Positions 8,045-16,238 of a stretch of 64,000 bases of DNA are shown here, in pieces. This DNA is from Maricaulis sp963975345 (lineage in GTDB: Bacteria; Pseudomonadota; Alphaproteobacteria; Caulobacterales; Maricaulaceae). The stretch's first letter is position 1; each line of letters begins with the position of its first letter. Under the pieces are notes generated by a model, which saw only the letters and a program-made list of their open reading frames with translations, was not told where the DNA came from and searched no databases. The DNA lies in NCBI RefSeq assembly GCF_963975345.1, contig NZ_CAXBGE010000003.1:62001-126000 (forward strand). The letters are read 5' to 3'. A program made the translations under genes and the position numbers.

Positions 8045-9372
8045 TGCGCGCTATCTATCTCATCGCCCGCCGCGAATACCTCTCCTATGTCGCCACTTGG
8101 GGCTTCTGGCTCTCGCTCGCCTCGATGCCGATGTTCATGGCATTGGGGTTCGGTTTGCCGATCCTGATCGAGAATTCCCAGCCGGTCCGCTATTACGCCG
8201 TGATCGACGAGTCCGGCGGTGCGCTGGAGGCTGCCATCACTGCCCAAGCCGAGACGGCAACCGACGCAGCCGCCTCGGATGCGCCCGCCTCCGCTGACAA
8301 ATATATCCGCGTCCACCCGCCAGCGACCGACATCGAGGCCCTGCGCCCCTTCCTGCTTGGCGAACAAAAGGTCGAGACTGATGACGGGCCGCAGCCGCTT
8401 TTTGCTGCGATCTACCTGCGCCAGGACGCAACAGGTGGTGTCGAGATCGAATACTGGAGCACCAATCTGACCGATGGCGAATTGCGCGCCGATATCCGCC
8501 GCACCCTGAGCGAATACATGCAGCTCAACCGGTTGATCGAAAACGGTGTCTCGCCTGAGCTTGTCGCAGAGGCAGGGGCATTGGCGCCCACCGTGCGCGA
8601 GCTCAATCCCGAACGCAGCGTCGACACCGCCGAAGTCACGAGTGCCGAGCGCCTGCCGATCATTGTCGCGATTGGTGTCGCTTTCGGGCTGTGGATTGTG
8701 ATCTTCTCGGTGGTGAACATGTTGCTGACGGCGATGATCGAGGAGAAGGGCAATAAAGTGCTCGAAATGATGCTCGCCTCCTCACGCCATCATGAGATCC
8801 TGACCGGCAAACTATTGGGCGTCGCCCTGGTATCGACCACCCTGCTGCTGGTCTGGGGCGGATTGGCGGCGACGGTCGGGCTTGGGCTGCAACAACTACC
8901 GTTCGCGGCGGGTCTGCCACTGGGCGAGATCATGGCGGCGGTGCTCGATCCGGGCCTGATCTTCCCCGCCATCGGCTATTTCATCATCGGCTATCTGATG
9001 TATGGGGCGATTTTCCTCGCCATCGGATCCCTGTGCGAAACCCTGCAGGATGCCCAGACCCTGATGAGCCCGATGATGCTGATCATGATGGTGCCGCTCT
9101 TCCTGGTGATGGTGGCGGCCGATTCCCCCGACTCGCCGATCATCGTGATTGCCAGCTGGGTGCCGCTTTGGACGCCCTTCATCATGCTGGCGCGCTTGCC
9201 CCAGGATCCAGCCCTGTTCGATATCATCGGCACGACACTGGTGATGGTCGCCACGGCGGCTGGCGTGATCTGGGGTGCGGGCGTGATGTTTCGCATGGGC
9301 GCGCTCAACCAGGCCAATCAGGACACGGTGAAAGGCTGGTTCCGCCTTGGCGGCAAGCGCAAGCCGGGCTGA
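8044..9372 (+). CDS. ABC transporter permease (NatB/ABC-2 type)
   Basis: A 442-residue ABC-2 permease: one N-terminal membrane helix (about 20-42), a large extracytoplasmic domain to about residue 200, then five to six helices in the C-terminal half. The typical ABC-2 run MIEEKGNKVLEMMLASS precedes TM3. The start codon overlaps the stop of the ATPase gene (TGATG). Together they resemble NatAB-type sodium or peptide exporters; the true substrate is unknown. A strong hairpin follows the stop. Confidence 0.88.
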   Translation: MRAIYLIARREYLSYVATWGFWLSLASMPMFMALGFGLPILIENSQPVRYYAVIDESGGALEAAITAQAETATDAAASDAPASADKYIRVHPPATDIEALRPFLLGEQKVETDDGPQPLFAAIYLRQDATGGVEIEYWSTNLTDGELRADIRRTLSEYMQLNRLIENGVSPELVAEAGALAPTVRELNPERSVDTAEVTSAERLPIIVAIGVAFGLWIVIFSVVNMLLTAMIEEKGNKVLEMMLASSRHHEILTGKLLGVALVSTTLLLVWGGLAATVGLGLQQLPFAAGLPLGEIMAAVLDPGLIFPAIGYFIIGYLMYGAIFLAIGSLCETLQDAQTLMSPMMLIMMVPLFLVMVAADSPDSPIIVIASWVPLWTPFIMLARLPQDPALFDIIGTTLVMVATAAGVIWGAGVMFRMGALNQANQDTVKGWFRLGGKRKPG

Positions 9373-9402
9373 CGCGGGCAAGGCTCCGACTTGGAACGAA
9401 AG

Positions 9403-9435
9403 AAAACGCCGCGTCCCTGAGGGGCGCGGCGTTTT
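9403..9435. terminator. bidirectional intrinsic terminator
   Basis: An 11-bp perfect stem (AAAACGCCGCG with CGCGGCGTTTT) encloses an 11-base loop. T-runs on both strands make it suitable for both the ABC operon (+) and rpsU (-), which converge here. Confidence 0.85.
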
Positions 9436-9462
9436 CGGTAATTCTACAGGCTCTGGCGAACC

Positions 9463-9699
9463 CTAGCGACGAACGGTGCCACCACGGACGGCGACAAGGC
9501 CTTCACGCTGGGCGCGCTTGCGGGCGAGCTTGCGCGCACGGCGAATGGCTTCAGCCTTCTGGCGAGCCTTCTTCTCCGAGGGCTTCTCGTAATGATTCCG
9601 ACGTTTCATTTCACGGAAGGTACCCTCCCGTTGCATTTTTTTCTTCAGCGCGCGGAGCGCTTGCTCCACATTATTATCGCGCACAACGATCTGAACGAT
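9463..9699 (-). CDS. rpsU: 30S ribosomal protein S21, apparent ATC start
   Basis: S21 binds the small subunit near the anti-Shine-Dalgarno region. The protein RDNNVEQALRALKKKMQREG, the HYEKPS segment and the basic tail are clear. The first canonical start in frame is a GTG at 9684, which would drop the conserved opening of alphaproteobacterial S21 (M-V-Q-I-V-V-R-D). In this sequence those codons are ATC GTT CAG ATC GTT GTG CGC GAT, and a purine-rich GGAGAGAGAG lies three bases before the ATC at 9699. The GTG has no ribosome binding site nearby. I therefore place the start at ATC (78 residues). A sequencing error changing ATG to ATC is the simple alternative. Confidence 0.85.
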   Translation of the reverse strand: MVQIVVRDNNVEQALRALKKKMQREGTFREMKRRNHYEKPSEKKARQKAEAIRRARKLARKRAQREGLVAVRGGTVRR

Positions 9700-9758
9700 G
9701 GCTCTCTCTCCATTTTGCTGGACGCGAGGGCCACCCCCACGTCGCTAGTTTGCCAGAG

Positions 9759-9772
9759 GCGCGGCTGATACC
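9759..9772 (-). promoter_or_regulatory. leader/promoter motif upstream of rpsU
   Basis: Read on the minus strand this is GGTATCAGCCGCGC, about 60 bases before the rpsU start. The identical 14-mer lies about 70 bases before rpmE. The TATCAG part could be a -10 element. Its role is inference from the repeated placement. Confidence 0.45.
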
Positions 9773-9851
9773 AGAGCCGCGAAGCTGAGTCTACTCTGTC
9801 AGCGCACTCGAACCGGGTGACGCCGCGAGCCCAGTCCGGTACATATGGCAC

Positions 9852-10529
9852 ATGATCGACGCTCAAACCGCCCCCCGCACTCACTCCGAGACCGTCCGCA
9901 CGCAGTTGCTGGAGGCCGCACTGGCCCATGCAGCGTTTGACGGCTGGTCCGCTTCGACCTTCAAAAAGGCCTGCGACGACACCGGTTTGTCGCCAGGAGA
10001 TGCCCGAAACGCCTGTCCTGGCGGGGATCTCGACCTGATCGCCTTCTGGTCGCGTCAACTTGATCGCGAGGCGGGACGCAACATCGTCAAGGCCGAACTG
10101 GCCAAGATGAAGATCCGCGAACGCGTCACCTTCGGCGTGCTGTGCCGCCTCGAATTAATCGCCCCGCATGAAGAAGCCGCCCGCCGGGCCCGGGCGCGAC
10201 TGCTTTTGCCTGATGCAGCGACGCAAGGACCGCAACTGCTCTGGGCGACGGCCGACACGATCTGGCGCGCCATTGGCGATACGTCGACCGATGCGAATTT
10301 CTATTCCAAGCGGGCGATTCTCTCCGGCGTCTTCGCCACCACATTGTCGAGCTGGCTCAACGAGGACAGCGCCGACAAAACACAAGCGCGCGAATTTCTC
10401 GATCGTCGGATCCAGAATGTGATGGATTTCGAGAAGACCAAGGGCCAGATTCTCAAACTCACCGCCGATCTACCCGACATTGGCGGCCTGCTCGGCAAGC
10501 TGCGCTACGGGCCCGGCCCGCGCAGCTAG
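9852..10529 (+). CDS. COQ9 family protein
   Basis: A 225-residue protein whose N-terminal part (15-60) has the TetR-like helix-turn-helix fold of COQ9 (LEAALAHAAFDGWSASTF) and whose C-terminal part carries YSKRAILSGVFATTL, the lipid-binding COQ9 motif region. COQ9 helps ubiquinone biosynthesis, acting with the COQ7-type hydroxylase. Many alphaproteobacteria place COQ9 divergent from rpsU as here. Confidence 0.88.
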   Translation: MIDAQTAPRTHSETVRTQLLEAALAHAAFDGWSASTFKKACDDTGLSPGDARNACPGGDLDLIAFWSRQLDREAGRNIVKAELAKMKIRERVTFGVLCRLELIAPHEEAARRARARLLLPDAATQGPQLLWATADTIWRAIGDTSTDANFYSKRAILSGVFATTLSSWLNEDSADKTQAREFLDRRIQNVMDFEKTKGQILKLTADLPDIGGLLGKLRYGPGPRS

Positions 10530-10543
10530 ATCGCCTCAAGCCC

Positions 10544-11332
10544 CTAGCGCGGCCGTAGAGACGCGTAATGGGTGTCCAGCGCCGCAACCTCGACCAATTG
10601 ACGTTCCGGCCAGCGCAGGGCGGTCAGCTGGCCACCAAACACACATCCTGTATCGATACAGATGGTGCGATTGACCCAAACCGCCTCGGTCACCGCCATA
10701 TGGCCGTAAACCACATGCGCGTCGCCGGCATAATCGAGTGCCCAGTCCAGGCGGATTGGCAGGCCGTATTCGTCATGCTCGCCCGTCGTGGCGCCATAGA
10801 GCGCAAAACCGCGCGCCTTGCCGCCGCTCTGGTAGTGCATCTCCTCGACCAAGCCTGCATGGGCGACGATCAACCCGCCATTGTCGAGGACATGGTGATG
10901 CGCCAACTGGTCGAGAAAATCATGCACAGTGTCGCGAAACCCGTGTCCCTGGGTTTCGAACTGGGCGATCGTATCGCCGAGCCCATGGCTGATCTTGACG
11001 TCACGACCGAGCAGCCAGCGGCGAAGCTTGTCGTCATGATTGCCGCTGACGCACAGCGCACGGTCGGCCTCGACCATCGACATCACCAGGCGCAGCACGT
11101 CGGGTGAGCGCGGCCCGCGATCAACCAGATCGCCGAGAAAGATCACGCGCCGGCCCAGCGGATGCGAGACCTCGTAAGTGCGAAACCCCTCGGGCCCGTC
11201 GCGCTCGACCCGGTAGCCCAGCTTGCCCAGCAGAATTTCCAACTCGCCGGCACAGCCATGTACATCGCCGACAATGTCGAACGGGCCACAATCATGGCGG
11301 CGGTCAAAATGGAGGGTGTTGCGGGGCAGCAT
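10544..11332 (-). CDS. metallophosphoesterase, PrpE/ApaH-like
   Basis: A 262-residue calcineurin-type phosphoesterase with the three metal-site motifs in order: GDVHG (22-26), GDLVDRGP, and GNHDD, then AHAGL and YGHMAV later. The set matches PrpE/ApaH-type symmetrical Ap4A hydrolases and serine/threonine phosphatases, which cannot be told apart here. It is convergent with the COQ9 gene, the two stops lying 14 bases apart. Confidence 0.82.
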   Translation of the reverse strand: MLPRNTLHFDRRHDCGPFDIVGDVHGCAGELEILLGKLGYRVERDGPEGFRTYEVSHPLGRRVIFLGDLVDRGPRSPDVLRLVMSMVEADRALCVSGNHDDKLRRWLLGRDVKISHGLGDTIAQFETQGHGFRDTVHDFLDQLAHHHVLDNGGLIVAHAGLVEEMHYQSGGKARGFALYGATTGEHDEYGLPIRLDWALDYAGDAHVVYGHMAVTEAVWVNRTICIDTGCVFGGQLTALRWPERQLVEVAALDTHYASLRPR

Positions 11333-11388
11333 CTAAGCTCTAGGTAAGGTGGTCGGCAAGCAACCACAAGGCCCGGGAGCCTGTCCGG

Positions 11389-12474
11389 CTAGCCGCGCAG
11401 TGGTGCCAGACGGTTCACATGGCCCATCTTGCGGCCCTTGCGTGCCTTGCGCTTGCCATAGAGATGCAGCCGGACCTGCGGGTCCGAGGCGAGCGCCTTC
11501 CAGTCATCGACATCATGACCAATCAGATTGGTCATCACGGCGGCGGAGTGCGGGGTTGGATCGCCGAGCGGCCAACCGGCGACGGCGCGGATATGCTGTT
11601 CGAACTGGTCGCAGCCACAGGCATCCATCGTCCAGTGGCCGGTATTGTGGACGCGCGGCGCGATCTCATTGACCAGCAGCCTGCCGCCGCCGAGGTCGAA
11701 CAATTCAACCGCAAACACGCCGACATGGTCCATCCCATCGCCGAGCGCCGTCGCGATCTCGAGCGCCCGGGCCTGCAGGGCCGCATCGACGCCCGGCGCC
11801 GGTGCCGTGCTCTGTCTCAGAATACCGTCCTGATGAATGTTTTCCGCCAGCGGCCAGGCCTTCACGCTGCCATCGATCGAACGGGCCGCGACAACGGATA
11901 ATTCGCGCACGAAACCGGCTGCGCCCTCAAGGATAGCGGGCTGTTCGCCGATGGTCTCCCAGGCCCCAGCGGCATCGTCTGGTGTGCGGATCCAGGCCTG
12001 GCCCTTGCCGTCATAGCCGAAGCGGCGGGTCTTGAGCAGGGCGGGCAGGCCGGTCAGCGCGATTGCGGCCGGCAGATCGGCCAGCCCATCGACCGGCGCG
12101 AAGGGAACGGTGGCAACGCCGACGCTATTGATGAAACGCTTCTCGGTAATGCGGTCCTGGGTCAGTTCGAGCGAACGCGCGCCGGGCCGCAGGCATGAGG
12201 CAGCCGCGGCCACCGAAACCGTGTGGACGGGAATGTTCTCGAATTCATAGGTGATCGCATCGCAACGGGCCGCGAACGCCTCGACGGCGCCGTCATCACT
12301 CCAGGGCGCTGCCCAAGAGCGTGCCGCGACCCGGGCTGCGGGACAATCCGGGTCGGCATCGAAAATATGGATATCAAAGCCGAGCTTGGCACCGGCCATC
12401 GCCAGCATCCGGCCCAGCTGACCGCCGCCGAGAATGCCGATCACCGAGCCCGGCGCGAGCGGTCCTGTGCTCAT
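11389..12474 (-). CDS. purK: 5-(carboxyamino)imidazole ribonucleotide synthase
   Basis: A 361-residue ATP-grasp enzyme that makes N5-CAIR from AIR, ATP and bicarbonate in purine synthesis. The N-terminus IGILGGGQLGRMLAMAGAKL and the ATP-grasp segment LKTRRFGYDGKGQ are typical, and VNEIAPRVHNTGHWT is the family hallmark near the active site. The frame is open through purE, but the start used lies 7 bases after the purE stop. It forms the purEK operon. Confidence 0.95.
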   Translation of the reverse strand: MSTGPLAPGSVIGILGGGQLGRMLAMAGAKLGFDIHIFDADPDCPAARVAARSWAAPWSDDGAVEAFAARCDAITYEFENIPVHTVSVAAAASCLRPGARSLELTQDRITEKRFINSVGVATVPFAPVDGLADLPAAIALTGLPALLKTRRFGYDGKGQAWIRTPDDAAGAWETIGEQPAILEGAAGFVRELSVVAARSIDGSVKAWPLAENIHQDGILRQSTAPAPGVDAALQARALEIATALGDGMDHVGVFAVELFDLGGGRLLVNEIAPRVHNTGHWTMDACGCDQFEQHIRAVAGWPLGDPTPHSAAVMTNLIGHDVDDWKALASDPQVRLHLYGKRKARKGRKMGHVNRLAPLRG

Positions 12475-12481
12475 CGTCCGC

Positions 12482-13009
12482 TCAATCCTCAACCGATTCC
12501 GCAACGCTGTCAGTCTGGGCCTGGCGCCAGGCCGACAGGGCGAGAGCGATAGCCGGGTCGGACAGCGACAGGATCGAGGCCGCCAGCAGACCGGCATTCG
12601 TCGCGCCCGCTTCACCGATCGCCAAGGTGCCGACCGGAACCCCGGCGGGCATTTGGACGATGGAAAGCAGGCTGTCCTGCCCGTTCAACGCCTTGGATTT
12701 GATCGGCACACCGAGCACAGGCAGCGTCGTCATCGAAGCGACCATGCCCGGCAAGTGGGCAGCGCCGCCCGCCCCGGCGATGATCACCTTGACGCCCCGG
12801 TCGCGCGCTGTTTTGGCAAATTCGACCATGCGGTCGGGAGTGCGGTGTGCCGACACAACGCGCGCCTCATAGCGGACGTGCAATGCCTCCAGAATCTCGG
12901 CGGATTTCTGCATCGTCGGCCAATCGGACCGCGAGCCCATGATGATCAGCACATCCGCTTGGGAATCGGGTGTCTGGTGGTCGGGGGAAACTGGAGAAAA
13001 GCCGCTCAT
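12482..13009 (-). CDS. purE: N5-CAIR mutase
   Basis: A 175-residue class I PurE that rearranges N5-CAIR to CAIR. Visible are IIMGSRSDWPTM (phosphate loop), VVSAHRTPDRM with the catalytic histidine, and GAGGAAHLPGMVAS. An extra 17 residues at the N-terminus (MSGFSPVSPDHQTPDSQ) precede the conserved domain and may be absent if translation starts later. It is the first gene of purEK; about 160 bases without a gene separate it from the divergent diguanylate cyclase. Confidence 0.95.
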   Translation of the reverse strand: MSGFSPVSPDHQTPDSQADVLIIMGSRSDWPTMQKSAEILEALHVRYEARVVSAHRTPDRMVEFAKTARDRGVKVIIAGAGGAAHLPGMVASMTTLPVLGVPIKSKALNGQDSLLSIVQMPAGVPVGTLAIGEAGATNAGLLAASILSLSDPAIALALSAWRQAQTDSVAESVED

Positions 13010-13170
13010 GACGCTTCCTGCGTGTCAAAAGGAAGCGCGGGACCATAGCTTTCAGCAGCCACAGGTCAAGATGGCCAGCGGAAACACCGGCTTTCTTTTC
13101 GTTTTTGAGGGTTTCTTAACCACACTTGGCGAGCCTGAGGCTGAACAGAATCGCCCAGGACGGCCCTTCC

Positions 13171-13917
13171 ATGCGTATCGGACCCACGAATACGACGCGA
13201 GACGTCACGCGTACCGGCAAGACCGGTGCCGCCAAGAGCTCTGGCTCGGCGAGCGCGGTCGACGCGCCGCAAGATGTCGCCTCGATCATGGGTGTGCCTG
13301 AAACCGAGCTGACGCCCAATGTCCAACGCGCCCTGCTGTCGCTGATGGGCGAGGTCGATCAGCTGCGCAAAGACACCGAACGCCTGCGCGGCCGGGTACG
13401 CGAACTGGAATCGCTCGCCGATCATGATGTGCTGCTGCCGGTGCTGAACCGGCGCGCCTTCCTGCGTGAAGTCAGCCGCGCTCTGGCGCTGGCCGAACGG
13501 CACAATGCGCCCTCGGCACTGGTCTATCTCGACCTGAACGGGTTCAAGGAAATCAACGACACCTATGGCCACGCGGCCGGTGACGCGGCGCTGCATCATG
13601 TCGCTGCGCAATTGACGGCGCATGTGCGCGAGACCGACGCGGTCGGCCGTCTGGGCGGGGATGAATTCGGCGTCGTGCTGACCCTGACCGGCCCGGCGGG
13701 AGCCGAGGTCAAGGCGCGCGAGCTGGTCGATATGCTGGAAAACGTGCCCTTCACGCATGGCGGCCGGGAAATGCATGTCGGCGTCGCCTGGGGTGCCTAT
13801 CCGCTCGAAGCGGGCCGCAATGCTGATGAGGCGATGGCCGAGGCCGATGCGGTCATGTATGCGCGCAAACAGGACCAGAAGCGCCAGCTCGAAGCGGCTG
13901 CGCGCAAGGAAGCCTGA
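13171..13917 (+). CDS. GGDEF diguanylate cyclase
   Basis: A 248-residue soluble protein. Residues 1-50 are a low-complexity lead, 50-82 a predicted coiled coil, and 85-240 a full GGDEF domain with the intact active site GGDEF (162-166) and the inhibitory I-site RETD (153-156), five residues before it. It should make cyclic di-GMP and be feedback-inhibited. There is no recognised sensor domain. The upstream open frame (from TTG at 13126) is not needed; this ATG gives the better N-terminus. Confidence 0.88.
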   Translation: MRIGPTNTTRDVTRTGKTGAAKSSGSASAVDAPQDVASIMGVPETELTPNVQRALLSLMGEVDQLRKDTERLRGRVRELESLADHDVLLPVLNRRAFLREVSRALALAERHNAPSALVYLDLNGFKEINDTYGHAAGDAALHHVAAQLTAHVRETDAVGRLGGDEFGVVLTLTGPAGAEVKARELVDMLENVPFTHGGREMHVGVAWGAYPLEAGRNADEAMAEADAVMYARKQDQKRQLEAAARKEA

Positions 13918-13953
13918 CGCCGGCGCCAAGAGCGCCGCGAACGTCAATTCCAA

Positions 13954-14166
13954 TCAGGCAATAATATCGGGCGTCAGCTGGTCGTTGAGGGCTGCGAGAC
14001 TGTCTTTGATCCGCAGCTTTTCCTTTTTCAGACGCGCCAGCTTGAGCTGGTCGACGACGCCGTTTTCGGCCAAGGCGTCGACCTCATTATTCAGGGCCTC
14101 GTGCTCGTTACGCATGCTGAGAATGCGCGACCGAAGCTCCTGTTGATCCAAGAACTCTCCGTCCAT
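13954..14166 (-). CDS. YdcH family (DUF465) protein
   Basis: A 70-residue, highly charged, fully helical protein with the YdcH core LKLARLKKEKLRIKDSLAAL near the C-terminus. Family function is unknown. A second YdcH protein is encoded at 15000 on the other strand, and ubiX lies between the two. Likely co-transcribed with ubiX and the 33-codon frame. Confidence 0.8.
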   Translation of the reverse strand: MDGEFLDQQELRSRILSMRNEHEALNNEVDALAENGVVDQLKLARLKKEKLRIKDSLAALNDQLTPDIIA

Positions 14167-14178
14167 TTCAGTACGGTC

Positions 14179-14280
14179 TCATTTCTGGCCAAGTTGGCCG
14201 TGCGGATCCTGCGGAGACTGGAAGCGTCCGTCGGCACCCGTCGCGCCGAAGCGCTGATGATAGTCCCATTTGTCCGCCAA
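14179..14280 (-). CDS. possible 33-residue small protein
   Basis: A short frame between ubiX and ydcH beginning TTG, with GGAG six bases upstream: ADKWDYHQRF, then GATGADGRFQ and a Pro-rich tail SPQDPHGQLGQK. About 70 percent of third positions are G or C, matching the neighbouring genes, and it ends 13 bases before the ydcH start, so it fits the operon. I do not recognise the family. The evidence is position, ribosome binding site and codon pattern only. Confidence 0.4.
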   Translation of the reverse strand: MADKWDYHQRFGATGADGRFQSPQDPHGQLGQK

Positions 14281-14324
14281 TGGAATCTCCGAGTCTCTGA
14301 ATTCGACGCATTGCCTGCGGTCTA

Positions 14325-14912
14325 TCAGCGACGCCCGCCTTCGAGGTCCTCGCCCCAGCGCCGGGTTGAGGCCCAGTCGAGCCCGAACAGGTCCAGCGCC
14401 CGCCCGACAGACTGGTCGACCAGGTCATCAATCGTGACCGGGTGGGCATAAAAGGCCGGCAGTGGCGGGCAAATTACAGCGCCCATTTCGGTCAGTGTAG
14501 CCATCGTGCGCAGGTGTCCGAGGTGAAACGGCGTCTCGCGCACCATCAACACAAGGCGCCGCCGCTCTTTGAGCACGACGTCAGCCGCGCGGGTCAAAAG
14601 ACTGGAGGTCACGCCCGAGGCGATCTCAGACATGGTCCGCACCGAGCAGGGCGCGATCAGCATGCCGCGCGTCTTGAACGAGCCCGAGGCAATCGCCGCA
14701 CCGACATCGGGCATTTTGTAAACATGGTCAGCGCCAGCACGGAATTCGGCGATCGACAGCGACGTCTCGTAGCGCAGCGTCATCTCGGCGGCTTTTGAGG
14801 CCACCATGTGACTTTCAATCCCCAGCGCCTTCAGGGCCTCCAGCGCGCGGATGCCGTAGATGATCCCGGAGGCCCCCGAGACCCCAACAATCAGGCGGTC
14901 TGTTTTCATCAT
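14325..14912 (-). CDS. ubiX: flavin prenyltransferase
   Basis: A 195-residue UbiX protein that attaches a dimethylallyl group to FMN, making the prenylated cofactor used by the UbiD decarboxylase in ubiquinone synthesis. Seen are IVGVSGASGIIYGIRAL (FMN-binding P-loop-like start), APCSVRTMSEIASGV and VLMVRETPFHLGHLRTM, all hallmark segments. Two ATGs lie side by side (14912 and 14909) after GGGGTTACGTG; the first is used. The upstream open frame runs into the divergent ydcH region and is not expected to be translated. Confidence 0.93.
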   Translation of the reverse strand: MMKTDRLIVGVSGASGIIYGIRALEALKALGIESHMVASKAAEMTLRYETSLSIAEFRAGADHVYKMPDVGAAIASGSFKTRGMLIAPCSVRTMSEIASGVTSSLLTRAADVVLKERRRLVLMVRETPFHLGHLRTMATLTEMGAVICPPLPAFYAHPVTIDDLVDQSVGRALDLFGLDWASTRRWGEDLEGGRR

Positions 14913-14999
14913 CACGTAACCCCGAAACGTTTCGTGAGTAGACATAGCGCCGGAACGTGCTTCAATCCATTCATCCACTTCACCAGAGGAGTTTAATCC

Positions 15000-15188
15000 A
15001 TGCCAATCGCAGCCCGCATTCGTGAGCTCGACGCCCGTCATATGCGTCTGGACGCCAAAATCGATGAGGTTTTCAAACACCCGTCGGCGGATTCGCTTGA
15101 GGTCGCGCGGATGAAGAAGGAGAAACTTCGACTGAAGGAACAGATAGAAGCCCTACGAACCAACGAGCTTAGAAGCTTCGTGGGGTGA
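15000..15188 (+). CDS. YdcH family (DUF465) protein
   Basis: A 62-residue helical protein with EVARMKKEKLRLKEQIEAL, the family core. It resembles the ydcH protein at 13954 and reads away from ubiX. AGAGGAG lies 8-14 bases before the ATG. A strong terminator follows the stop, so it is its own transcription unit. Function unknown. Confidence 0.82.
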   Translation: MPIAARIRELDARHMRLDAKIDEVFKHPSADSLEVARMKKEKLRLKEQIEALRTNELRSFVG

Positions 15189-15199
15189 TGAATTTCAGG

Positions 15200-15225
15200 G
15201 GGGCGGCTTTCGGGCCGCCCCTTTT
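15200..15225 (+). terminator. intrinsic terminator after ydcH
   Basis: Stem GGGGCGGC with GCCGCCCC (15200-15207 and 15214-15221), loop TTTCGG, followed by TTTT. Confidence 0.85.
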
Positions 15226-15274
15226 GCGTTGTAGAGTGCTGAAAACTTGGCCTGCGGGGGAAACGGAGATCTGA

Positions 15275-16129
15275 ATGCGCATCCTGACCGCCACCGTCTT
15301 TTCCCTCTGCCTCGCCTGGCCGGCCATGGCTGCCGCCCCTGATCCTGACGATGCCTGCGCGAGTGGCTATGCCGCGCTTGATGCGGGTGATGGCGAAACC
15401 GCCGCCGGGCTACTGGAGCAATGTCTGAGCGAAAACGAACAAACGCCGGAAGCCGAAGTCCACACCTATGCAGCGCTCGCCAGCGCCTATCTGGCCGGCG
15501 AGCATTATCCCGAGGCCCTCTCGGCCTTCAACATGGCCTTCGCCATCGCCGACACGCAGCATGCCGAAATTGCCGATCCGACGCTGTGGCGCAATCGCGG
15601 CATCGCCCGGCTCCAGCTCGGGCAGTTGGACGGGGCACTGAGCGATTTGCAGCACGCTGCGGGCGAAATGCCTGATGACGTTCTGACCTATCTCAATATG
15701 GGTTTTGCCTACCAGCAAATGGAACGCCCGGCCGATGCCGTGGTGTCCTACGACGCCATTGTACGGCTGGAACCAGACTGGATGGGTGCATGGCTCAATC
15801 GCTCGAGCGCCCTGCTTGACGCCGGCATGACCGGCGCTGCCGTCGCCGACGCCCGCCGCGCTGTTGAGATGGAGCCGGAAAACGGGTCCTCGCTGAACAT
15901 GCTGTGCTGGACCCTGATCCAGGACGGGCGCGCGGACACGGCGCTGCCGCTGTGCGAAGAAGCGGCTGCGATCGAACCCGACACCGGGGCCATCATTCAC
16001 TCGCAAGCGACCGCGCTGGAAGCTGTCGGACGTCTCGATGAGGCCTTGCCGCTTTATCAGCGGGCGCACCAGCTTTCCCCGGACGACCCCCAAATTACCG
16101 CCGATTTCGAGCGGACCCGTCACCCCTGA
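15275..16129 (+). CDS. secreted TPR-repeat protein
   Basis: A 284-residue protein with a Sec signal peptide (hydrophobic 5-18, AMAA cleavage region near 20) and five to six TPR units from about residue 35 to the end, each with the usual W/L-G-A-Y-A-P spacing; the clearest is DVLTYLNMGFAYQQMERPAD. No catalytic domain is present. Likely a periplasmic scaffold. GGAGATCTGA before the ATG supports the start. Confidence 0.75.
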   Translation: MRILTATVFSLCLAWPAMAAAPDPDDACASGYAALDAGDGETAAGLLEQCLSENEQTPEAEVHTYAALASAYLAGEHYPEALSAFNMAFAIADTQHAEIADPTLWRNRGIARLQLGQLDGALSDLQHAAGEMPDDVLTYLNMGFAYQQMERPADAVVSYDAIVRLEPDWMGAWLNRSSALLDAGMTGAAVADARRAVEMEPENGSSLNMLCWTLIQDGRADTALPLCEEAAAIEPDTGAIIHSQATALEAVGRLDEALPLYQRAHQLSPDDPQITADFERTRHP

Positions 16130-16238
16130 TACCGCGCTGACCTGGTCTGGCGGCTGCGTTGCCTAACGCCTCAGCCTGTGCCAGTTGAGACAATTGGACG
16201 GCGCTTGAAGCGCCGGTTTGACAGGAAGGTCTGATTTT

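Noticed and set aside
14168..14449. 93-codon minus-strand frame overlapping the end of ubiX
   Set aside because: Lies in a different frame of ubiX's end; the short frame at 14179-14280 has a better ribosome binding site and coding pattern.
16198..16214. Short hairpin (GGCGCTTGAAGCGCC) before the SDR gene
   Set aside because: Too short and lacks a T-run; not enough to call a terminator or operator.
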